A stretch of 24,350 nt of DNA from the NCBI RefSeq assembly GCF_937903345.1, contig NZ_CALCZQ010000024.1:1-24350 (forward strand), read 5' to 3'. Positions 1 to 7,273 of the stretch are shown piece after piece; the first letter of the stretch is position 1, and every line of letters starts with the position of its first letter. Made by a program: the position numbers and the translations under genes. Source of the stretch: an uncultured Emticicia sp. (GTDB taxonomy: Bacteria > Bacteroidota > Bacteroidia > Cytophagales > Spirosomataceae). Under the pieces are notes generated by a model. That model searched no databases. It saw only the letters and a program-made list of their open reading frames with translations, and was not told the origin of the DNA.

Positions 1-371
1 TTTCCATTTTTTGAAAACATTGTCCCTTGCTTGGGTTGCCATAAGTTGTAGTGATTGACCATACCTAAAGTTACTTTTTTTTATTGCTATTTCAGGACGG
101 GACAGCCTAAAAAATTAAAACAGTCACTTCCAAATGATATGACTTTTTTGCTGATTAAACTAAACCATAAAAACTTAGCTTTTTAGATTTTTATAAGAAC
201 ATAACTATAAAAAAAATCACACCTAAAAGATGTGACTTTTCAAACATTGCTGCGAGATTTAAACTAAATCCATATAAATATAAGGTAAATAAATAAAATT
301 TATTTAATCATTTTAGGCATTTATTGTATCCGATTAGACATATATTGTATCGAAATAGCCAATAAATTCCC
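1..371. other. Intergenic region with no gene seen
   Basis: No open frame with coding character was found on either strand. The right part, from about 211, resembles the region downstream of the second kinase gene (from about 1745): both have a hairpin, then a related tail with a shared 'agatttaaac' and 'aatcc'. This part is therefore the duplicated 3' flank of the adjacent kinase gene. Nothing recognisable was seen in 1-200. Confidence 0.6.
207..240 (-). terminator. Intrinsic terminator of the short histidine kinase gene
   Basis: Left arm TCACACCT (217-224) pairs with AGATGTGA (228-235) with one mismatch and a 3-base loop. On the minus strand the stem is followed by a run of T (positions 216 down to about 209). 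It lies about 130 bases downstream of the stop codon at 372, so it fits the end of that transcript. The same hairpin type recurs near 1607, 1745 and 21723. Confidence 0.65.
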
Positions 372-1307
372 TTAAAAAATAGCTTTGAATGTAACAAAAT
401 CATTTACAAAAGATGATTCTAAGTTAAAATCGCAATTTTTTGCATATTCATGCATTAGAATAATTCCTAAACCTAATCCTTGATGCCCAACATTTGGCTT
501 TGTTTTTCCAGCTAAAACATTTTGTATGTGTTCAAAATTATGTTCATTAAATGCAGATACTGAATTAGTTACAATAAAAGCAATTTCATTTGTTTGATGT
601 TTTTCTAAACGTATACTTATATTGCCTCCTGCTGGTGCATGTGATTTCGCATTGGCAATTATATTCCTCAAAACGACATCAATTGATTTTTCATCGGAAT
701 ATATGCTAAGTTCATTTTCAATGTCTATGCTCAACTTTATACTTTTTGATTCTATGGCAGATTTATATACGTTAATGATTTCCCAAACTTTATTTGACAA
801 TAAAAAATTTCTAAACCTCGGTTGATAAGAATAACAATTCATGGTGCCCCAGTCGAGCATATTATTGAGTAACGATAAAGCATGAAAACCATCAGCATCT
901 AATTGTTTTGATATTTCATCTATGTCGTCATGGCGATGATTTTTAATCAAAAAATTCATAACCTCTCCACTATCTTTAAGATTTATAATTATACTTCGTA
1001 AATCATGTGTAAACAACGCAAAAAACTTTTCTCTACACTTTATGGCCTTCAATAAGATCAAATTTGTATAACAAACTTTTAATAATAGTATCAATAATAA
1101 AATTAACACAAGTAAAATTCCAAAAAATCGTGGATTTATTTGGTTTTTTATGATAGTTGCGATGAAAGTATCTAATAAAAATATTTTATTCAATATTTTT
1201 ATGGGTGTAACTTTATCCCAAGAAATAAAAGTAAAAAGTGGTGCTAGGATAAGAATAATAATCCAGTGATAAGACTTATCTTTAATTAAAAGAGTATAAT
1301 AACGCAT
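372..1307 (-). CDS. Membrane-bound sensor histidine kinase, short paralog
   Basis: 311 residues. Seen: two hydrophobic segments (about residues 15-30 and 61-85), then a kinase core with H-box FTHDLRS (His101 the likely phosphorylated residue), N-box NIIANA and G-box GHQGLGLG. It ends in the same nine residues as the larger kinase at 1884-3947. The last 211 residues of the two proteins align without gaps, so they are paralogs. This copy lacks the signal peptide, TPR-like region and coiled coil of its neighbour, so its input must come through the short membrane region or a partner protein. Known for the family: ATP-dependent autophosphorylation on His, then transfer to a response regulator. The only regulator in the window is the LytTR protein at 4164; pairing with it is inference. 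It may be a specialised or decaying copy, but all catalytic boxes are intact. Confidence 0.85.
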   Translation of the reverse strand: MRYYTLLIKDKSYHWIIILILAPLFTFISWDKVTPIKILNKIFLLDTFIATIIKNQINPRFFGILLVLILLLILLLKVCYTNLILLKAIKCREKFFALFTHDLRSIIINLKDSGEVMNFLIKNHRHDDIDEISKQLDADGFHALSLLNNMLDWGTMNCYSYQPRFRNFLLSNKVWEIINVYKSAIESKSIKLSIDIENELSIYSDEKSIDVVLRNIIANAKSHAPAGGNISIRLEKHQTNEIAFIVTNSVSAFNEHNFEHIQNVLAGKTKPNVGHQGLGLGIILMHEYAKNCDFNLESSFVNDFVTFKAIF

Positions 1308-1486
1308 GATATCTAAGTACTACAATGTTTTAATTGAAAATATGTTTATGATGCAAATCAAAAAATCAATTCTAAAACTTTATAAGCTTTCTAATCAGTT
1401 TTAAAGCTTAGCCAAGTCAATCATTTATCTTTTAAATGATTAAACACGGTTCAAAAAAAATAAAAATATCAACAATAAAGCTTTTG

Positions 1487-1599
1487 TTAAGTACTGAGAC
1501 ATAAGCAACAAAATCTATGTTTCTCCGAGGCGATAATAAATCGATTAACAAAAAAATTTTTAATATATTTTTGTTACTTATTTTTATCTCAGTACTTAA
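1487..1599. repeat. Imperfect inverted repeat, possible small mobile-element remnant
   Basis: The left arm 1487-1513 starts TTAAGTACTGAGA and ends GCAACAAAA. The right arm 1569-1599 is its approximate reverse complement (TTTTGTTAC to TCTCAGTACTTAA). The outer 13 bases match exactly. The arms differ in length (27 and 31), and about 55 bases lie between them. AGTACTGAG also occurs alone at about 21469. It could be a MITE-like remnant or a long RNA hairpin. Confidence 0.45.
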
Positions 1600-1606
1600 A
1601 ACATTT

Positions 1607-1639
1607 AAAAAAATCACTCCTAAAAGGTGTGATTTTTTT
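1607..1639. terminator. Bidirectional-looking intrinsic terminator hairpin
   Basis: AAAAAAATCACTCCT, a short AAA loop and AGGTGTGATTTTTTT form an 8-bp stem with one mismatch, flanked by A and T runs on both sides. It resembles the terminators at 207-240 and 1745-1776, but no gene clearly ends here. It may be left from an earlier gene copy. Confidence 0.55.
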
Positions 1640-1744
1640 CATATTCTACTTACCTATTGCTAATATCCTTTTTATAGACTTTGTTTTTTAAAAAAGACAC
1701 ATACAAATTGGACTTTTTTCTTACCCATTAAGACATTAATAAAT

Positions 1745-1776
1745 AAAAAAAGTCACACCTAAAAGGTGCAACTTTT
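1745..1776 (-). terminator. Intrinsic terminator of the large histidine kinase gene
   Basis: GTCACACCT / AGGTGCAAC arms with two mismatches. Read on the minus strand the hairpin is followed by a T run. It lies about 110 bases past the stop codon at 1884, the same relative place as the hairpin at 207-240 for the paralogous kinase. Confidence 0.6.
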
Positions 1777-1883
1777 CAAGTATCAATATTAGATTTAAAC
1801 TTAATCCTATTGATTAGACGGTCTTAAAATATTTGTATATTGTCATTTTAGACATAAATTCTATCCGAATAGTCATTTAATTT

Positions 1884-3947
1884 TTAAAAAATAGCTTTAA
1901 ATGTAACAAAATCATTTTCAATCGAAAAGTCTAACTTAATATCTAAATTTTTAGCAAATTCATAAATAAGTACCATTCCTAAACCCATGCCGTGATGCCC
2001 AGCGATTGGTTCTCTTTCCCCCGATAAAATATTTTGAATATGATCTATTTTTCCTAATTCAAAATCTTTTACTGAATTAGTAACAATGAATGCGATTTGA
2101 TTTATCTGATATTTTTCTAATCGAATACTTATTTGACCTCCTTCTGGTGTATATGATTTTGCGTTGTTAATTATATTTCTAAAAATTACATCTATTGATT
2201 TTTCATCCGAATAAATGTAAAGGTCATTTTCAATTTCTATATTTAATATTTTCCCCTTTGAATTAATTTCCGATTTATAGATGGCAATTATATCCCAAAC
2301 TTTTTTTGTTAACAAAATCTTTGTATGGGTTGGTTTGTAAGAATAACCAGTCAAAATTCCCCAATCTAGCATATTATTGAGTAATAATAGAGCATGAGTG
2401 CCGTCTAAATCTAATTTTCTTGATATGTCTTCTATTTCATTCAGGCGATTATTTTGGATTAAATAATTCAATATCATACCGCTATCCTTAAGATTTGTGA
2501 TTAGGCTTCTTAAATCATGCGAAAACATAGCAAAGAACCGATCTTTATTCCTTTGTCGCTCGCTAATAATTTTATTTAACTTGCGAAGTCTAAACATAAA
2601 GTATAAAACCAAAAATAAAAAAAGAGTTACAGTAGCCATCAAAATTGCAAATTGTTGATTTTTGACTTTTAATCCATTTATTTTTTTCTCTTGTTTTTCA
2701 ACTTGTTGTATAGCCAAAACCTTTTGCAGTTCTGTTCTGCTTCTTTCTAATGTGGCTGATTTGTATAATAATTCTTGGCGTACTTTTTGATAATGAAGGT
2801 TCTCATTCTGATTTGTTAAAACACTGTTTTTTTGTTTTGCTATTTGGCTTTCAAAAAAATTATTTATTGCTTCAAAGTTCGGTTGGGATTGGTTAAAATT
2901 AGCTTTAAGAATAGCAGTGGTTTTTAAATTGCCCTTGCTGTTTTCAAATTTTGTTTTAAAAAAGTTTGAAATAAGTATTTGATAATAGTAAATTTTATGA
3001 TTTGTTGCAAGTGACGAATACTCATATTTATCAATAGAATTAAAATAAAATAAAGCCTCACGATAATATTGAACTGCCAATTGCTTTTCATTAGTTTTGA
3101 TATAAATATTTGCTAAGGTATAATACATTCTTGATTTTAATAAAACATCAGAAGTATCAGCATTTGCTAAACTTTCTTTACATAATATTATGGCTTTTTC
3201 ATAGTTGTAAACAGATTGATAATACGCAATTAAAAAAAAATTTAATGAATATGTAGCATACTTAATTTTAGGGTATTTTTTTTTAATGGATTCAATTTCA
3301 TTCAAATATTTTTTAAATTTTAATGATGTCATACCATTAATCTCCATCTCGGCTGTACTCGCAAATAATAGATAATCTGCTTTTTGAAATTCATTTAATA
3401 AATTGTACTGATTATTTTGTAATTCAATTTTATTGTAAAAAATAGACTTAGCTTTGGGAAAACTGCCTTTGCTTGTAATGCGTTCAATATTCAAATAACA
3501 TAGTAATTCGATTCCATCGCAAAAATTTTTCAATTCTAAATCATCCGACTTGTCAAGGTAGAAATGTCCCAAAAGTAGATTGTCTTTTACATCATTAAAA
3601 GATTTAAAACTTAATAGAAAACCCTTTATAAAATAATAATAACTTCTGCCGGTATCGTTATTTAATTTGTCTGATAGCGTTTTAATTTCATCTAATTTTT
3701 CAAAGATGGCAGCCTTGGCAAGAAACCCACAATCTAATTTTATTAAATTTTTTAATCTATCTGCTTCTGTGGGTGTTTGATTATAAACTATTAGTTTTTT
3801 CAAACTATCCATATTGTTCTCAGGATGGCAGTCTTTAAATAAAATTTTTTGAGCTTTAATATTTATGGGAAGAATAAGAGAGCACACAGCAATAATTAAG
3901 AAAAAAACTAATTTTAAGCTTTTTTCTTTCAAGGTTGAAATAGTCAT
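1884..3947 (-). CDS. TPR-like sensor histidine kinase
   Basis: 687 residues. Seen: a signal peptide (about 1-33, ending NIKAQ), a mostly helical periplasmic region with TPR-like units (clearest near 'YYTLANIYIKTNEKQLAVQYY'-type helices, about residues 250-330), a charged coiled coil (about 370-430), one membrane helix (433-452), then the kinase core. The core has H-box FSHDLRS (His477), N-box NIINNA (about 591) and G-box GHHGMGLG (about 650). Family knowledge: Bacteroidota TPR kinases of this layout sense periplasmic or envelope signals and often act with LytTR regulators. The gene is divergent from the LytTR regulator at 4164, with 216 bases between the start codons, so the two are probably a cognate pair. 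It is a tandem paralog of the kinase at 372-1307. The ligand cannot be read from sequence. Confidence 0.9.
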   Translation of the reverse strand: MTISTLKEKSLKLVFFLIIAVCSLILPINIKAQKILFKDCHPENNMDSLKKLIVYNQTPTEADRLKNLIKLDCGFLAKAAIFEKLDEIKTLSDKLNNDTGRSYYYFIKGFLLSFKSFNDVKDNLLLGHFYLDKSDDLELKNFCDGIELLCYLNIERITSKGSFPKAKSIFYNKIELQNNQYNLLNEFQKADYLLFASTAEMEINGMTSLKFKKYLNEIESIKKKYPKIKYATYSLNFFLIAYYQSVYNYEKAIILCKESLANADTSDVLLKSRMYYTLANIYIKTNEKQLAVQYYREALFYFNSIDKYEYSSLATNHKIYYYQILISNFFKTKFENSKGNLKTTAILKANFNQSQPNFEAINNFFESQIAKQKNSVLTNQNENLHYQKVRQELLYKSATLERSRTELQKVLAIQQVEKQEKKINGLKVKNQQFAILMATVTLFLFLVLYFMFRLRKLNKIISERQRNKDRFFAMFSHDLRSLITNLKDSGMILNYLIQNNRLNEIEDISRKLDLDGTHALLLLNNMLDWGILTGYSYKPTHTKILLTKKVWDIIAIYKSEINSKGKILNIEIENDLYIYSDEKSIDVIFRNIINNAKSYTPEGGQISIRLEKYQINQIAFIVTNSVKDFELGKIDHIQNILSGEREPIAGHHGMGLGMVLIYEFAKNLDIKLDFSIENDFVTFKAIF

Positions 3948-4163
3948 TTTTGCAGCAGTTTTATTGGTTTCAAAATTAAATACAAAATTTTTTTGTAAAA
4001 AAGTTGAGTGGATAAAATTAACAAATTCAATGCCTAATCTTAGGAATTATTTTTTCAATTTGGGCTTTTAATTATCAAAAAAGGCATATTAAATAATTAT
4101 GTTTTATTGATCCAAAGAATTTATCTAATATTGCTAAGGTTGTAAATTTTAATATCCTTATCT
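3948..4163. promoter_or_regulatory. Divergent promoter region between kinase and LytTR regulator
   Basis: These 216 very AT-rich bases separate the two divergent start codons, so promoters for both genes must lie here. I see no exact Bacteroidota TAnnTTTG element that I would assign to either gene, and no clear operator repeat. Confidence 0.4.
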
Positions 4164-4910
4164 ATGAAAAAAATAAATGTGGTCTTGCTTGAAGATGACT
4201 CAATTGATAGATTAAAAATTGAGATTATGCTATCAAACGTAGAATCTGAAGAATACGAAATAATATTAATTGATACATTTAAAACGCTCGAATCATTATT
4301 ATTGTATATTGAGCATCAGATAAAAGAGATTGATGTTATCATTTCTGATATTTTTATTAATCATAAACCAAAAGGCATAAGATTATTGAAGGAGTTATCA
4401 AATTCAGATATTCCGGTGATTCTTACTACCAGTTCTCATGATGCCTCAATTTATAATGAAGCAAAATCAATTAGAAAGATACAATATCTAATAAAACCAT
4501 TTCATAAATTAACATTACAAGCAAGTATTTTTTTGGTGTTTGAAGAAAATGAAAAAAGAAAACTTCATTTTGAAGATGATACAAAGTTTTTATTTTTGAA
4601 ATCTGAGCTTAATCAAAATGAAAGAACGAATTTAACGGATATTATATTTGTAGAAGCCGATGGCAACTATTCTTATATTCATACGCAAAAGAAAAAGTAT
4701 ATCGTAAAAAAATCTCTTACAAAATTAATTTCAGAGGACCTCGACAAACATTTCTTTCGTACCCATCATAAGTTTGCAGTAAATAGAAATTATGTAAAAC
4801 TTTTAAGATCACAAACTGTACTCCTAACCAATAATGTAAATTTACCTATAGGTATTTCGTTTAAACAAGCTATTAAAGAATTTGCTTCATTGCATAGTAT
4901 TCCTCACTAA
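4164..4910 (+). CDS. LytTR-family response regulator
   Basis: 248 residues. An N-terminal receiver domain (about 1-125) shows the acidic pair in LLEDD (Asp11/Asp12), the likely phosphorylated Asp62 in IISDIF, the switch Thr in VILTTSSHD (about 88) and Lys111 in LIKPF. The C-terminal LytTR DNA-binding domain (about 145-240) is recognised by IIFVEADGNYSYIHT, the KKYIVKKSL strand and FFRTHHKFAVNRNYV. Family knowledge: LytTR regulators bind direct repeats in promoters and often control surface or exopolysaccharide genes. The divergent kinase at 1884-3947 is the likely donor. All receiver residues needed for phosphorylation are present. Targets are unknown; the adhesin operon downstream is a reasonable candidate but nothing in the sequence proves it. 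Confidence 0.92.
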   Translation: MKKINVVLLEDDSIDRLKIEIMLSNVESEEYEIILIDTFKTLESLLLYIEHQIKEIDVIISDIFINHKPKGIRLLKELSNSDIPVILTTSSHDASIYNEAKSIRKIQYLIKPFHKLTLQASIFLVFEENEKRKLHFEDDTKFLFLKSELNQNERTNLTDIIFVEADGNYSYIHTQKKKYIVKKSLTKLISEDLDKHFFRTHHKFAVNRNYVKLLRSQTVLLTNNVNLPIGISFKQAIKEFASLHSIPH

Positions 4911-5445
4911 ATTCTGCCTATGAAATAATGCTTTTTTATCTTAAACATAAAGCAAAATTTATCTCTTTTTTGTGAAGTTTGATTTAACTGTCACTCTTTT
5001 GAACGATTAGCTTAATTATAATTTCATTTTGTTTGATAAACCCCACAGGCTGCACTTTGCTTCCACTGAGACTGAAATATCTCATGCAAAAACGAAAACC
5101 AAAATCAGCAATCAAATACGAAAATGCCCTTTTCATAAGTTAATCATTATTTTATACTTCATACAAGCAATTAGCTCCTAAAATGTAATAAGTAGGGAAT
5201 GTTTAAAACAAATAGGTTATGATTATTCTGATATTAATCAGGTCTTAGTAATCTAACTAAATCTCCAATCTCGTTGCTTATCTTCCAAAGTTCTGCTATA
5301 AATTAGGCATTTACTAAGTACATTTTTTTAACTAATTTTAATTGTGAAATACTACAAAAAAGGGAGTTGTAAAAGCAAAAAATCATAATAAAATTCATAA
5401 ACCTCCTAGGTCATTTTGTGTCCAATATTTAAATTTTTTATATAC
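4911..5445. other. Intergenic region, possible 50-codon small gene on the minus strand
   Basis: No recognisable gene. One minus-strand frame from ATG at 5136 to a stop at 4984 encodes 50 residues beginning MKRAFSYLIADFGF. It has plausible composition but no recognised domain, no clear ribosome site, and an overlapping open frame on the other strand. I give it about 0.2 as a real gene. The rest is AT-rich with no hairpin that I would call a terminator. Confidence 0.35.
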
Positions 5446-5495
5446 TTATCACCAAATATTTGATAGTTATCACCAAATCTCAATATGAAGGTGAT
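5446..5495 (+). promoter_or_regulatory. Likely operator of the AraC-family gene
   Basis: TTATCACCAAAT occurs at 5446-5457 and again at 5467-5478. The copies are identical and 21 bases apart start to start, which is two helical turns. A third half-site in reverse orientation (GGTGAT, 5490-5495) follows. AraC-family proteins typically bind direct repeats with about 21-bp spacing, so this is a likely autoregulatory site 55-105 bases before the start codon at 5551. The assignment is inference from spacing and position. Confidence 0.55.
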
Positions 5496-5550
5496 ATTTA
5501 TAAAATATAATATATTCCTTTATTTCATAATCTAAATTACAACAAACATT

Positions 5551-6420
5551 ATGAATGGAAATCTAAATATATTTTTTGAAGTTGTTCAAAGTAATTCAAA
5601 AATAAATAACCTTGACTTAGGAAACCTTACTATTAAAAATGTTCAAATTGTGGATTTTAAAAACAATTCAGCTTTTTTTTGTGCGGTTTCTGATAGTCGT
5701 GATAATTTAAAAGCATTAAATTATGAGCTTGCAGAATACCTAAACGATGCTTATCTTTTTATATATTTAAATACTTCATCTTCTAAATCGCTATTGTTAG
5801 GCGTTAGTGAAAAATGGATACAAAATTATTTGTCAGCCAACTTTAATCTGTTTGAAAAAAAATTTGTTGACATCATTAACAATGTATTAAAAAACTTTTC
5901 ATTGAGCCATAGCGTAGTTACGTCAAGACATTTCCTTTTTCAAAAGCATTTCACGTCAACAGATTTTACTTCGTTATTATTAGAATCATACTGTACTCAA
6001 TTTATACATTATTTTTTAGTTTGTATTGACGCAGAGTTAAAGAATGAAAATCAGTCAAATTTTAAATTTTCTGATTATAAAAAAATAAAAGAAATTGAAC
6101 ATGAAATCACTAAAAACCTTTCAAAATCATCCCCATCAATTAAAGAAATGGCCGAGAAGGCTGGAATGAGTGTTACTAAATTTAAAATTTTGTTTAGAGA
6201 AACATTTGGTGAAACTCCTCACCAGTATATTATTGATAAAAAACTATTTTTCGCAAAAGAACTGCTCCAAACAGGCCAATATTCAATTACGGAGGTTTCA
6301 TATAAAATCGGTTTTACTTACCCTTCTGGATTCACACGACTTTTTAAAAGCAAATTTCAATTTCCCCCAAGTGTTATATATACTAATAAAAATGCCATAT
6401 TAGAATTAGCCAATGACTAA
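5551..6420 (+). CDS. AraC-family transcriptional regulator
   Basis: 289 residues. The N-terminal part (about 1-170) is unassigned and probably senses an effector or forms dimers. The C-terminal part (about 180-280) is a double helix-turn-helix of the AraC/XylS type. The first helix-turn-helix contains SIKEMAEKAGMSVTKFKILF, followed by GETPHQYIIDKKLFFAKELL. The second has SITEVSYKIGFTYPSGFTRL, followed by the family's F-K-x-x-F-x-x-x-P ending. The protein is full length for the family. It stands alone on the plus strand, with a probable direct-repeat operator immediately upstream. Its targets are not visible; autoregulation is likely. Identification of the family is secure, the ligand is unknown. 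Confidence 0.92.
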   Translation: MNGNLNIFFEVVQSNSKINNLDLGNLTIKNVQIVDFKNNSAFFCAVSDSRDNLKALNYELAEYLNDAYLFIYLNTSSSKSLLLGVSEKWIQNYLSANFNLFEKKFVDIINNVLKNFSLSHSVVTSRHFLFQKHFTSTDFTSLLLESYCTQFIHYFLVCIDAELKNENQSNFKFSDYKKIKEIEHEITKNLSKSSPSIKEMAEKAGMSVTKFKILFRETFGETPHQYIIDKKLFFAKELLQTGQYSITEVSYKIGFTYPSGFTRLFKSKFQFPPSVIYTNKNAILELAND

Positions 6421-6486
6421 GTAATATAAGCACCAAGTTGAAAATAAGCGACATTTTTTTTAATTAATTTATTGATAATAGGTGAG

Positions 6487-6609
6487 GCGAACCGTCGCAT
6501 CGGTGAACCGTCGCATCGGCGAACCGTCGCATCGGCGAACCGTCGCATCTTCGAACCGTCGCATCGGCGAACAGTCGCATCGGCGAACCGTCGCATCGGC
6601 GAACCGTCC
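6487..6609. repeat. GC-rich 16-bp minisatellite, about 7.7 units
   Basis: The unit GCGAACCGTCGCATCG repeats head to tail without spacers at 6487, 6503, 6519, 6535, 6551, 6567, 6583 and 6599 (last unit partial). Only a few single-base variants occur (for example GTGAACC in unit 2, TCGAACC in unit 5, AACAGTC in unit 6). Each unit contains the interrupted dyad GCGA-ACCG-TCGC. The array is strongly GC-rich within very AT-rich flanks. The 16-base period is not a multiple of three, so the open frame across it on the minus strand is not a protein repeat. Confidence 0.93.
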
Positions 6610-6698
6610 TAAATTCATTCAAAAGCCAGCATAATGCTAGTTGATGAAATGTAGGAAAAGTCAAATTGCACGATATTTTAAACTTTTTAAAAATACTC

Positions 6699-6796
6699 AT
6701 GCTACATGAAATAATTTTTTAGAAAATCAAATTTTTACATTAGAGTTTCTTGCAAGTTTAATTGTTGAAATAATTGGTGGTTTTTTATTTTTAATC
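6699..6796 (+). pseudogene. Displaced 5' end of the small membrane protein gene
   Basis: An ATG at 6699 reads MLHEIIF and then stops at TAG (6720), straight after a run of six T (6715-6720). One additional T would join this start to the frame of the gene at 6797 and give MLHEIIFLENQIFTLEF, followed by a complete membrane helix (about LASLIVEIIGGFLFLIVLLF). The frame of the downstream gene is open back to 6710 but has no ATG, GTG or TTG before 6797. The gene is therefore either frameshifted, read through slippage in the T run, or affected by a homopolymer sequencing error. Confidence 0.55.
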
Positions 6797-7273
6797 GTGT
6801 TATTATTTTTACTTAGACCAAAGGTTACAATTAGTCCACAGATTGCAAAGCATACTGATAACTTTGACCTAAGTAGAAGAACATGTTGGGTTTTTAAAGT
6901 TGTTAACAAATCTTATTTTAGTGCTTTTGATGTTCAAGTTGAATTAATGGAACAAATAATTTACGCAGCACATCCATCGGGAAATAATGTAAGAGTCTTC
7001 CCCATTGAGCTTAAATTAGATAAAGTTACTCATGTAGCACCATTTAGGCCAAGTAGACTTGGGTTTTATAAAGACTATTCTGATTATGCTATGCGTTTCA
7101 GAACTTACGAGGATTTAGATGCCATACTAAGTAACCCTACAAAATCATTACAATTGAAGGTTACACTCAAACATGGTTTAACTGGTTTAGGTAAGATTGT
7201 TACCAAACAATATATAGGCGTTGCAATTAGAAGTGGACAATTTGTCATTGGAAGTAAATTTGACATCTTATAA
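6797..7273 (+). CDS. Small membrane-anchored protein of unknown function, 5' end out of frame
   Basis: 158 residues from a GTG start, the first usable start in this frame. Starting here cuts a membrane helix in half: in-frame codons upstream, back to 6710, encode the rest of a strongly hydrophobic stretch ending FLLRPKVTI. The true start is more likely ATG 6699, joined across a T-run frameshift. The soluble part (about 15-158) begins ISPQIAKHTDN and looks beta-rich (WVFKVVNKSYFSAFDVQVEL). This resembles single-helix bacterial proteins with a cytoplasmic or periplasmic beta domain; no function is recognised. The minisatellite ends about 90 bases upstream. Codon use and composition look like a real gene. 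Confidence 0.6.
   Translation: MLLFLLRPKVTISPQIAKHTDNFDLSRRTCWVFKVVNKSYFSAFDVQVELMEQIIYAAHPSGNNVRVFPIELKLDKVTHVAPFRPSRLGFYKDYSDYAMRFRTYEDLDAILSNPTKSLQLKVTLKHGLTGLGKIVTKQYIGVAIRSGQFVIGSKFDIL

Larger units (their letters stand above)
1308..1883. other. Gap between the two kinase genes
   Basis: No convincing gene. It contains an imperfect inverted repeat (1487-1599), a bidirectional-looking terminator hairpin (1607-1639) and the terminator of the larger kinase gene (1745-1776). A 61-codon open frame on the minus strand (1432-1617) runs through the inverted repeat and begins inside the hairpin, so I do not regard it as a gene. Confidence 0.6.

Noticed and set aside
1432..1617. 61-codon minus-strand frame
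   Set aside because: It crosses the inverted repeat and starts inside a terminator hairpin. No domain was recognised.
6487..6609. Possible CRISPR array
   Set aside because: The 16-bp units are contiguous with no spacers, and no cas genes are nearby.
6464..6700. 78-codon minus-strand frame with RRCDGSPM repeats
   Set aside because: It is a translation of the 16-bp minisatellite. Because 16 is not a multiple of three the apparent 16-residue repeat is an artefact.
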